Source of the DNA: Allokutzneria multivorans
Lineage (GTDB): Bacteria; Actinomycetota; Actinomycetes; Mycobacteriales; Pseudonocardiaceae
Assembly: GCF_039537405.1 (NCBI RefSeq)
Contig: NZ_BAABAL010000004.1
Span: 1 to 64,000, forward strand
Direction of reading: 5' to 3'
Length of the DNA: 64,000 bases
Shown here: in pieces, positions 1 to 12,000 of the stretch
Numbering within the stretch: the first letter of the stretch is position 1
How the letters are laid out: each line of letters opens with the position of its first letter
Notes under the pieces: generated by a model
Told to the model about the DNA's origin: nothing
Databases searched by the model: none
What the model saw: only the letters and a program-made list of their open reading frames with translations
Translations under genes and position numbers: made by a program

Positions 1-3000
1 CCGTCGGTGATCGTGTCGTTGGATGCGATTCCGTTGAACACCAGCGGAAAGCTCGATCGGTCCGCGCTTCCTGCGCCGGTGTTCGATGTTGTCGGACGTG
101 CGCCGAGGAACGAGACCGAGACCGTCCTGTGTGGACTGTTCAGCGATGTTCTCGGGCTCGGTGAAGTCGGGATCGACGACGACTTCTTCGCGCTGGGCGG
201 GCATTCGCTGCTCGCGACGCGCTTGGTCAGCAGGGTTCGCGCGCTGCTCGGCGTGGAGGTGTCGATCCGCGCGGTGTTCGACGCGCCGACGGTCGCCGGA
301 GTCGCGCGAGTGGTGGAGTCTGCTCAGCGTGGTCGTGCTTCGGTGACGGCTCGTCCGCGTCCTGACGTGGTGCCGTTGTCCTTCGCGCAGCAGCGGTTGT
401 GGTTCCTGCACAAGCTGGAGGGCCCGTCGGCGACGTACAACGTGCCGATCGCGCTGCGCTTGACCGGGCCGCTCGATCATGATGCGTTGCGCGCGGCGCT
501 GGGCGATGTCGTTGCGCGTCACGAGTCTCTGCGCACGACGTTCCCTGATGTTGACGGCACTCCGCGTCAGCAGGTGCTCAGTGATGTCGTCGTGGAGTTG
601 CCGGTCGTCGTCACGGAGAGCCCCGAATCGCGGGTGGCCGAGGTGTTCCGGCACGAGTTCGACCTCGCGACCGAGCTGCCGATCCGCGCCGAACTGGTGC
701 GGGCCAGCGACGACGAGCACGTGCTCGTGCTTGTCCTGCACCACATCGCGGGTGATGGCTGGTCACTGCGCCCGCTCGCCGACGACGTCGCGACGGCCTA
801 CACCGCGCGCGTGGAGGGCTCCGCACCGTCGTGGGCTCCGCTGCCGGTGCAGTACGCCGACTACGCGTTGTGGCAGCAGGAACTGCTCGCCTCGGTGCTG
901 CCGGAACAGCTCGGGTTCTGGCGGTCCACTTTGGACGGACTGCCGGAGCGCATCGAGCTGCCGGTCGACCGGCCGTACCCCGCCGTGGCTTCCTACGACG
1001 GAGCCGAGGTGCGCTTCGGCTGGGATGCCGAACTGCGGGACGGTATCGCTTCACTCGCGAGGGAGACCGGCGCGAGTCCGTTCATGGTCGTGCAGGCCGC
1101 ATTCGCCGTGGTGCTGGGCCGTTCGGGTGCGGGTGAGGACGTCGCCGTCGGCACCCCGGTCGCCGGGCGCACCGACAGCGCGCTGGACGAGCTCGTCGGG
1201 TTCTTCGTGAACACCCTGGTGCTGCGCACTGACCTCTCCGGTAATCCGTCCTTTGTGGACCTGGTCCGGCGTGTGCGTGACGCCGATCTGGAAGCCTTCG
1301 CGCGCCAGGACGTTCCGTTCGAGTACCTGGTGGAGGAGCTGAACCCGGTTCGTTCGCTGGCCCACCAGCCGTTGTTCCAGGTCATGCTGACCATGCAGAA
1401 CAACGCCGCCGCCGACCTGGCCTTGCCGGGTGTGACCGTGGAAGCCGTCGACGGACCCGCGGGCGGTGCGAAGTTCGACCTGTCGCTGGTGCTCGCGGAG
1501 AACGGCTCCGGGATGACCGGCACCTTCGAGTACCGCACCGACCTGTTCGACCGCGTCACAGTGGAATCGTTGGCGCAGCGCCTGGAAGCCGTGCTCCGCG
1601 CGGTGCTCGCCGATTCCGCGACACGAGTGGGCGAGGTGGACCTGCTCGATCCGGCGGAGCGTCGCCGCTTGCTGGTGGAATGGAACGGGGCTTCTGCCCA
1701 GTTCCCCTCGGCGCCCATGCCGTCGCTGTTCGAGGCGCAGGTCTCGGCGACGCCGGATGCGATTGCCGTGGTGTGCGGCGATGAGCGGTTGACCTTCGCC
1801 GAGTTGAACGGTCGGGCCAACCACTTCGCGCGGGAGCTGGTTTCGCGTGGTGCCGGGCCGGAGCGGGTCGTGGCGGTGTCGCTGCCGCGCTCGGTGGATT
1901 CGATCGTGGCGATCCTCGCGGTGTTGAAGGCCGGGGCGATCTACCTCCCACTTGACCTGGATCTCCCGGCTTCGCGTGTGGAGCACATCCTGTCCGATGC
2001 CCGGCCGCACGTTGTGGTTGATGCGGTTCCCGCTGGCTCGTGCGTGGACAACCTGGCTCCTGTGTCCAGTGTGGACAGTGGTGCGTACGCGATTTACACC
2101 TCGGGCTCGACCGGTCGTCCGAAGGCCGTTGTGGTCGATCACCGCGCGTTGGTGAATCTGTTCCACAACCACATGGCGGAGCTTGCGCTGGAGGAGCCGG
2201 TCGCGGTCGCGTTGTCGGCTTCGTTGTCGTTCGACACGTCGTGGGAAGGCCCGCTGCTGATGGTCGGCGGGCATTCCCTGCACGTGATCGAGGATGACAT
2301 CCGGCGCGATGCGGCGGCCTTGGCTGCGTACGTGGTCGAACATCGCATTGATGTGCTCGACCTGACCCCTTCTTTCGCGCAGCACGTGGTGGAGGCTGGG
2401 CTTCTCGACAATCCTCAGCACCAGCCGCGTGTTGTGCTGCTCGGTGGTGAGGCTGTCGGTGAGTCGTTGTGGCGGCAGCTCGCGGCGGCTCCGCAGACTG
2501 CGGGCTACAACTTCTACGGCCCGACTGAGTTCACCGTTGACGCTGCTACGGCTCGTGTTGAGGGTGATCGGCCGCTGATCGGTACGCCTGTGCGCAATAC
2601 GCAGGCTTACGTCCTGGACACGGCGCTGAGGCCGGTTCCTGTTGGTGTACCTGGAGAGCTGTACCTTGCGGGCGCTGGCCTCGCTCGCGGCTACCTCGGC
2701 CAGCCCGGCCTGACCGCGTCGCGCTTCGTCGCTTCCCCGTTCGGTGGGCGGATGTACCGCACCGGCGACCTGGCGCGGTGGACCCGTTCCGGCCAGCTCG
2801 ACTACCTCGGCCGCACTGACGACCAGGTCAAGCTCCGGGGCTTCCGCGTCGAGCTTGGCGAGGTAGAACACGCCCTCGCTTCTCACCCGGGCGTTTCACA
2901 GGCCGTGGTGGTGGTGCGCGAGAACCGCCTCGTCGCCTATGTGGTCACGAAGATCAACGCCTCTTTTGACGCGTCTAACTCCCTGAACGGGTCGTTTGGT

Positions 3001-6000
3001 GCGTCTGACGCGCTGAACGGGTCGTTTGGTGCGTTCAACTCGTCAAAGGGGCCGTTGGCGGAGGTGGTGCGGGGGTTTGTTGGGGAGCGGTTGCCGGAGT
3101 ACATGGTGCCGTCGGTGGTTGTGGTGCTGGATGAGATTCCGGTTACTCGGAATGGGAAGGTCGACAAGAAGGCACTGCCGGAGCCGGTGTTCGAGACATC
3201 CTCGCGAGGTCCTCGGAGCGGTGTCGAGGACGTGCTGTGCGGTCTGTTCGCGGAGGTCCTCAACCTCTCGGACGTGGGCGTCGACGACGGGTTCTTCGAC
3301 GTCGGCGGCCATTCACTGCTCGCGACGCGCCTGGTCAGCCGGGTGAGGTCGGTGCTCGGGGTCGAGCTGCCGATCCGCGCGCTCTTCGACTCGCCGACGG
3401 TGGCCGATCTCGCCCGCGTGGTGGGGCAGGCCAGGACCGCGCGCCCGGCGCTCGTCCCGATGCCGCGCCCGGAGGTGCTGCCCCTGTCGTTCGCGCAGCA
3501 GCGGTTGTGGTTCCTGTACAAGCTCGAAGGCCCGTCGTCGGCCTACAACGTGCCGACCGTGCTGCGCTTGAAGGGCGCGCTCGACGTCTCCGCGCTGCGA
3601 AATGCGTTGCAAGACGTGGTGGACCGCCACGAGTCGCTCCGAACGGTCTTCCAGGAGGTCGACGGCCAGGCGAGGCAGCGCGTTCTCGACGACGTCACGG
3701 TTGAGCTGCCGGTGTTCGACGGCGACGAGCGCATCGCCGAAATCTGCGCGCACGCCTTCGACCTCGCGACGGAGCCGCCGTTCCGCGCGGAGCTGCTGCG
3801 GACCGGTGCCGATGAGCACGTGCTCGTGCTCGTCCTGCACCACATCGCCAGCGACGCGTGGTCGATGCTGCCGCTCGCGGAGGGCATGACCACCGCCTAC
3901 GCCGCGCGCGTCGCGGGAGAGCGGCCGCCGTGGGAGCCGTTGCCGGTGCAGTACGCCGACTATGCGCTGTGGCAGCGGGAGAACCCGATCGACGAGCAGA
4001 TCGAGCACTGGCGGTCCACTTTGGACGGAGTGCCCGAGCGCATCGAACTCCCCGTCGATCGGCCATACCCGGCCGAGGCTTCCTACGACAGCGGTGCGGT
4101 GCGCTTCGAGTGGGGCCCGGAGGTCCGTGAACGCCTCGTCGACCTCGCCCGCGAGGCCGGGGTCAGCGTGTTCATGGTCATGCACGCGGCGGTCGCGGCC
4201 ACCTTGAGCCGCATGGGTGCGGGCGAGGACATCGCGCTGGGCACGCCGACGGCGGGACGCACCGACGAGGCGCTCGACGGCCTCATCGGCTTCTTCGTGA
4301 ACACCTTGGTGCTGCGGACCGATCTCTCCGGCGGGCCGTCGTTCACCGAGCTGCTGCGCCGGGTCAGGGAGACCGACCTCGCGGCCTATGCGCACCAGGA
4401 CGTGCCGTTCGAGCAGGTCGTCGACGAGGTCCGCCCGGTGCGCTCGCTCGCGCACAACCCGCTGTTCCAGGTGATGATCTCGTTGCAGGACATCGCGTCG
4501 CCGGAACTGGTGCTGCCGGGCCTGGACGTGGAGGTCGTCACCGATCAGCCCGACTCGGCCAAGTTCGACCTGTCGTTCGTGCTCGCCGAGGACGCCTCGG
4601 GCGTGGTGGGCTCGCTGGAGTACCGGACCGACGTGTTCGAGCACGCCACCGCCGAGGACATCGTCACGCGGCTCGGCAGGGTGCTGACGGCGGTGCTCGC
4701 CGACCCCGCCATGAAGATCACCGACATTGACCTGCTCGATCCGGTGGAGCGTCGTCGCGTGCTGGTGGAGTGGGCCGGAACTCCCGCCGAGTTTCCGTCC
4801 GCGTCCCTGCCGTCGCTGTTCGAGGACCAGGTCGTCGCGTCGCCGGACGCCGTCGCCGTCGTCTGCGGTGGTGAGCGGTTGACCTTCGTCGAGTTGAACG
4901 GCCGGGCCAACCACTTCGCGCGGGAACTGGTCGCGCGCGGTGCCGGGCCGGAGCGGATCGTGGCCGTCTCGTTGCCGCGCTCGGTGGACTCCGTTGTCGC
5001 GATCCTGGCGATTCTCAAGGCCGGGGCGATCTACCTCCCGTTGGATCAGGATCTTCCGGCTTCGCGCGTGGAGTACATCCTGGAGGACGCTCGCCCGCAC
5101 ATCGTGGTTCGTGAGGTCCCGGCGGGAACGTCCGCCGACAACCTCCCTGCTGTGTCCAATGTGGACGGCGGTGCGTACGCGATCTACACCTCCGGCTCCA
5201 CCGGTCGCCCCAAGGCCGTCGTGGTCGATCACCGCGCGTTGGTGAACCTGTTCCACAACCACATGGCGGAGCTCGCGTTGGAGGAGCCGGTCGCGGTCGC
5301 GTTGACGGCTTCGCTGTCCTTCGACACGTCGTGGGAAGGCCCGCTGCTGATGGTGGCCGGGCATTCCCTGCACGTGATCGAGGACGACGTTCGGCGCGAT
5401 CCGATCGCCTTGGCGGCGTACGTGGTCGAGCACCGCGTCGACGTGCTCGACCTGACGCCGTCCTTCGCGCAGCACGTGGTGGAGGCGGGGCTCCTCGGCA
5501 ATCCTCAGCACCAGCCGCGTGTTGTGCTCCTTGGTGGGGAAGCGGTTCACGAATCCCTGTGGCGACAGCTCGCGGCGGCTCCGCAGACGGTGGGCTACAA
5601 CTTCTACGGCCCGACTGAGTTCACCGTTGATGCGGCCACGGCGCGCGTCGAGGGCGATCGGCCGCTGATCGGCACGCCCGTGCGCAACACCCGGGCTCAT
5701 GTCCTGGACACGGCGTTGAGGCCGGTTCCCGTTGGCGTGCCGGGAGAGCTGTACCTCGCGGGCGCCGGGCTGGCCCGGGGCTACCTGAACCGGCCCGGCC
5801 TCACCGCGCAACGCTTTGTCGCTTCGCCGTTCGGTGGGCGGATGTACCGCACCGGTGACCTCGTGCGGTGGACTCGTGATGGCCAGCTGGACTACCTGGG
5901 CCGTACCGACGACCAGGTCAAGCTGCGCGGTTTCCGTATCGAGCTTGGCGAGGTGGAACACGCCATCGCCTCCCACCCGGGCGTTTCACAGGCCGTGGTG

Positions 6001-9000
6001 GTGCTGCGCGAGAACCGCCTCGTGGGTTATGTGGTCCCGAAGATCAACGCCTCTCTTGACGCGTCTGACGCGCTGAACGACCCGTTCAGTGCGTTAGACG
6101 CACCAAACGGGTCGTTTGGTGCGTTCAACTCGTCACAGGGGCCGTTGGCGGAGAGCGTGCGGGGGGTTGTGGGGGAGCGGTTGCCGGAGTACATGGTGCC
6201 GTCGGTTGTGGTGGTGGTTGAGGAGATTCCGTTGACGCGGAATGGGAAGGTGGACCGGAAGGCACTGCCTGAGCCGGTGTTCGAGACCTCCTCGCGGGCG
6301 CCGAGTACTGAGGCAGAGGTCGTCCTGTGCGGACTGTTCGCCGATGTGCTCAATGTCCCGGAGGTCGGCGTCGACGACGGGTTCTTCGACCTGGGCGGGG
6401 ACTCGATCTCCTCGATCCAGCTCGTCAGCCGCGCGCGCTCGGCCGGAGTGGTGATCACACCGCGCGAGGTGTTCGTGCACAAGACCGTCGCCGCCCTCGC
6501 CGCCGCCGCGAAGTCCACTGTGGACGTCGCGGTCGCCGAGGACGACGGCGTCGGGCCGGTGCCGCTGACGCCGATCGCGGAATGGCTGCGTGAGACCGCC
6601 ACGTCCGAGGAAGCCCGCACGTTCTCCCAGGAGATGGTGGTCGACCTCCCAGATAACATCGGCTACGACGATATCGCGCGGGGGCTGCGCACGATCGCGG
6701 AGCACCACGACGCGCTGCGCCTGCGGCTCGACGGTTGGGCGATGCGGGTCGAGTCCGGCCCGGGTGCGGTCCACCTGAGCACGGCGACGAGCGACTTCGA
6801 GACGGAGTTCGCCGCCGCGCGCGACCGGTTGGACCCGTGGTCGGGCGTGATGTGGCAGGCGGTGTGGTTCGAGCGGGAGAACCGGCTGCTGTGGGTGATC
6901 CACCACCTCGCGGTGGACGGTGTCTCGTGGCGAATCCTGTTGCCGGACTTGGAAGACGCGTGCCGGGGCGAAGCTCTCGCTCCGGTGGGGACGTCCTTCC
7001 GGCGATGGGCGCGGCTGCTCGCTGAGGAGGCGCCGCGCCGCACCGATCTGGACACGTGGCGCGCGATCGTCAAGGACGTCGAGCCGCTGCCGGGGATGAA
7101 CGGCACCGAATCGGGCTCGCTGCGCCTGGTTCTGCCGGTCGAGGACACAGAGCCCCTGCTGGGCGTGGTGCCCGGCCGGTTCCACGCCGGGGTGCAGGAC
7201 GTGCTGCTCGCCGGCCTCGCGATGGCGGTGCGCCGCGCGGTGCTCGTCGAGGTGGAGAGCCACGGGCGGCACGAGGACGTCATCGCCGGAACGGACCTGA
7301 CCAGGACCGTCGGGTGGTTCACGAACGTGTACCCGGTCCGCCTCGACGTGGGGTCGGACCCCGATGTGGGCCGGATCGTCAAGCGGGTCAAGGAAGATCT
7401 TCGCGCGATCCCCGATCACGGGCTCGGCTACGGGCTCCTGCGCCACCTCAACCCCGGGACCGCGGCGGAGCTGACGGCCTCGGCCGACATCGCGTTCAAC
7501 TACCTCGGGCGCTTCGAGACGGACGCGAGAACCGACACCGTCACTGACACCGAGGTCGAGCCGGACGACGCTCCGACGAGCAACCCGATCGAGCTCAACG
7601 CGTTCACCGAGGACACCGTGAACGGTCCGAGGCTCGTTGCCACCTGGTCGTGGCGAGGGATCGCCCTGAGCCGGGACGACATCGCGGAGCTGGCCGAGGC
7701 GTGGTTCGCCGCGCTGCGCCGGATCACCGCCGAGGGCACGGGCGGGCTCACCCCGTCCGATGTGCCGTCCGCTCGCGTCGACCAACGGCAGATCGAGCGC
7801 ATCGAAGCGGCGTTCCCGCAGGTCGCCGACGTGCTGGCGGTGTCGCCGTTGCAGGAGGGACTGCTGTTCCACGCCCTGTACGCGGAGTCCGGCGACTACG
7901 TCGTGCAGCTCGTCGTGCGGCTGCGCGGAGCACTGGACGTCGCGCGGCTGCGACGCGCCGTCGACGCGCTGCTGCGGCGCTACCCGCACGTCGGCGCCGC
8001 GTTCTGGACCGACGGCGTCGACCGGCCCGTGCAGGTGGTGCCCGCCGAGGTCGAGGTGCCGTGGGAGTTCCTCGACGGTGACACGGACATCGACGAGTTC
8101 CTCCAGCTCGACCAGAACCGCCCCTTCGACCCGGTCCGGCCTCCGCTGCTGCGCTGCACCCTTGTCCGGGTCGACGTGGATGAGCACGTGTTCGTGCTGA
8201 CCAACCACCACATCCTGCTGGACGGCTGGTCGATGCCGGTGCTCATGGGCGACCTCTTCGCTCTCTACCAAGGCGAAGCGCTGCGCCCGGTCGCGCCTTA
8301 CCGCACCTTCCTGGAGTGGATCTCGCGGCAGGACCGCGCCGCCACCGACGCGGTCTGGCGCGCTGAACTGTCCGGAGTGGACGGACCGACGTTGCTCGCA
8401 CCGCACGCGGGGGAGCGGACGCCGGTTCGAGCCGAGACACAGCTGGAGTTGCCCGCGGACCTGACCGCCGCTCTGACCCGCCGCGTGCGGGAGCAGGGGG
8501 TGACGCTCAACAGTTACGTGCAGGCGCTGTGGTCGGTCCTGCTCGGCGCGCTCACCGGACGCGACGACATCGTGTTCGGCATCACCGTCTCCGGGCGCCC
8601 CGCGCAGCTCGCCGGAGTGGAAACCATGGTGGGCCTGTTCATCAACACGGTTCCCGTGCGGGTGGAGATGCGCCCGGACATGACCGTGGCGGAACTGGTC
8701 GACAGTGTCCATAGTGGACAGACGAGGATCATGGGGCACGACCACCTCGGCCTCAGCGACATCCACCGCATCGCCGGGTACAGCGAGCTCTTCGACACCG
8801 TCATGGTGTTCGAGAACTACCCGATCGACTCGGAGTCCGTGCCCAGCGGCGACCTGGAGGTCGTCGACGCGCACGCCACCGACGCCCCGCACTACCCGCT
8901 GAGCCTGGCGCTGCTGCCGGGCGAGCGGCTGCGCATCGGTGCCCAGTACCGGTCGGAGCTGCTGGACCACGAGCTGGTGCGAGGGATTCTCGACAGCCTT

Positions 9001-12000
9001 CACCGCCTCGTCGAAGCCGTCGTCGCCGATCCGACCGTTCGTGTCGCCTCGCTGAGCCTGCTCGCGCCGGAAGAACGGCAGCGGATGCTGGTCGACTGGA
9101 ACGACACGCGTGCCGACGTGCCGGAGGCGACGCTGCCCGCACTTTTCGAGGCGCAGGCCGCGCGCACGCCCGACGCGGTCGCCGTCGCTTCCGGAGCACG
9201 GCAGCTCACCTACCGCGAGCTGGACGGTCGGGCCAACCGCCTCGCGAAGTCGTTGGTGGAGCGTGGAGTCCGGCCGGAGTCGGTGGTCGCGGTGCGGCTG
9301 GACCGCTCGATCGAACTGGCCGTGGCGATGCTCGGCGTGATGAAGGCAGGAGGCGTCTACCTGCCGATCGATCCGGGATACCCGGCGGAGCGCGTGCGCT
9401 TCGTGCTCGACGACGCCGCCCCGGCCGCCGTGATCACCGCTGAGGACGTGCCCATCGAAACCGCTGACAGCCCCGGAATCCCGGTGCCGGTCAGCTCGGG
9501 CGCGTACGTGATCTACACCTCCGGCTCCACCGGTACACCGAAGGGAGTGCTCGTCACCCACGCCGGAGTGGCCAGCCTCGCGGCGCTGTTGAAGGGCGAC
9601 ATCGGCGCGGGGCCGGGCAGCCGTGTGCTCCAGTTCGCCTCCGTCAGCTTCGACACCGCCATGTGGGAGATCTGCATGGCGCTGCTCACCGGCGCGACCC
9701 TGGACGTCGTCCCCGACGAGCGCCGACTCGGCCAGCCGCTCGCGGAGTTCCTTGCCGAGCGCGGGATCACGCACGCGACGCTGCCCCCGGCCGCGCTCGC
9801 CGCACTCGACCCCGCAGAGGTTCCGCCCAGTGTGACCCTCGTCGTCGCCGGTGAGGCCGCGTCTGCCGAGCTGGTCCGCACGTGGTCCCTGGATCGTGTG
9901 CTGTTCAACTCCTACGGCCCGACCGAGACCACGGTCGACGTGACGCTGTGGCGCTGCACGCCCGATGTCGGCTCGGTCGTCCCGATCGGCACGCCGGTCG
10001 AGAACACCTCCGTCTACGTGCTGGATCAGTGGCTGCGTCCCGTCCCGGTCGGAGTGCCCGGCGAGCTGTACGTCTCCGGCTCCGGCCTCGCACGCGGCTA
10101 TCTCTGTCGCCCTGGTCTGACCGCTTCGCGTTTCATCGCATCCCCGTTCGGCGGCCGCATGTACCGCACCGGCGACGTCGTCCGCTGGACCCGTTCCGGC
10201 CAGTTGGAGTTCGTTGGCCGCGCCGATGACCAGGTGAAGCTCCGTGGTTTCCGCATCGAGTTGGGCGAGGTGGAACACGCTCTGACTTCTCACCCCTCGG
10301 TGTCGCAGGCCGTGGTGGTTCTCCGCGAGAACCGCCTCGTGGCCTACGTGGTCCCGAAGATCAACGCCTCCCTTGACGCGTCTGACGCGCTGAACGGGTC
10401 GTTTGGTGCGTTCAACTCGTCAAAGGGGCCGTTGGCGGAGGGTGTGAAGGCGGCCTCGGCGGAGCGGTTGCCGGAGTACATGGTGCCGTCGGTTGTTGTG
10501 GTGCTGGATGAGATTCCGGTTACGCGGAATGGGAAGGTGGATCGGGGGGCGCTGCCGGAGCCGGTGTTGGAGTCGGTGTCCTCGCGGGCGGCGGAGACCG
10601 CGGTCGAGACCGTTCTGTGCGGGCTGTTCGCGGAGGTGCTCGGCGTCGCGGACGTGGGCGCGGACGACGGGTTCTTCGACCTGGGCGGGGACTCGATCTC
10701 CTCGATCCAGCTCGTGAGCCGGGCGCGCGCGGCGGGCGTGGCGTTCACGCCGCGCGATGTGTTCGTGCACAAGACGGTCGCGGGGATCGCCGCCATCGCG
10801 AAGTCCACTGTGGACGTTGTGGCTGACGACGGGGTCGGCGAGTTCCCCGCGACGCCGGTCATGCGGTGGCTGTTCACCACCGACGAGGTCGCGGACTTCT
10901 CGCAGGAGGTGCTGATCGGCCTGCCGGACGGCGCGGACTTCGCCGGGCTGGAGCGCGCACTGTCCATAGTGGTCGGACGGCACGACGCGCTGCGGATGCG
11001 GCTCGACGGCGCCACGCTCGAAGTTCTGGCGGAAGGACTCGTGCACCTGAGCCGGGCCACCGAGGACGTCGCGGCGGAGGTGGAGAAGGCGCGCGGACGG
11101 CTTGACCCGTGGTCGGGCGTGATGTGGCAGGCGGTGTGGTTCGAGCGGGAGAACCGGCTGCTGTGGGTGATCCACCACCTCGCGGTGGACGGTGTCTCGT
11201 GGCGAATCCTGTTGCCGGACCTGCAAGCCGCGTGGCAAGGCGACGAGCTTGACCCGGTCGGCACGTCCTTCCGGCGGTGGGCGCACCTGCTCGCCGAGGA
11301 AGCGAACAACCGCACGGATGAGATCGTGACGTGGCGGCGGTTGCTCGCCGATGTGCCGCAGCTGCTGCCGAGCACCGAGGCCGAGGCGGGATCGCTGCGC
11401 CTGGTGCTACCCGCCAAGGACACCGAACCGTTGCTGGGCAGGGTTCCCGGGGTGTTCCACGCGGGAGTGCAGGACGTGCTGCTCGCGGGTTTGGCACTGG
11501 CGGTGCGGCGGTGGCGCGGCAACGACGTGGTGCTCGTCGACCTGGAGAGCCACGGGCGGCACGAGGACCTCATCGCCGGAACGGATCTGACCAGGACCGT
11601 CGGGTGGTTCACCAGCGTTCACCCCGTCCGCCTTGACGCCTCTTCCGGCAATGCCGCCGCCGTGGTGAAGCAGGTCAAGGAGGACCTGCGCGCGGTGCCC
11701 GACCACGGCCTCGGCCACGGGCTGCTGCGCCACCTCAACCCCGAGACCTCGGCCGAGCTGGCCGCGCTGCCCGAACCGCAGATCGGCTTCAACTACCTCG
11801 GCCGGTTCCGCGCGACGACCAGCGCCGACCGGGCGTGGGAGCCGGTGTCCACAGTGGACGGCGAAGGCGGGGGCAGTGCGCCCGGTTCGCACCCGATCGA
11901 GCTCAACGCCACTACCGAGGACACCGAGGACGGCCCCCGCCTGGTCGCGGACTGGGCCTGGCACGACGGCGGGCTCACCAGGGCCGACGTCGAAGCGCTC

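Noticed and set aside
6133..10293. Very long open frame on the minus strand opposite the NRPS gene
   Set aside because: It is antisense to well-defined NRPS domains. Its protein is Arg/His/Gln-rich without motifs, the usual shadow of high-GC third positions.
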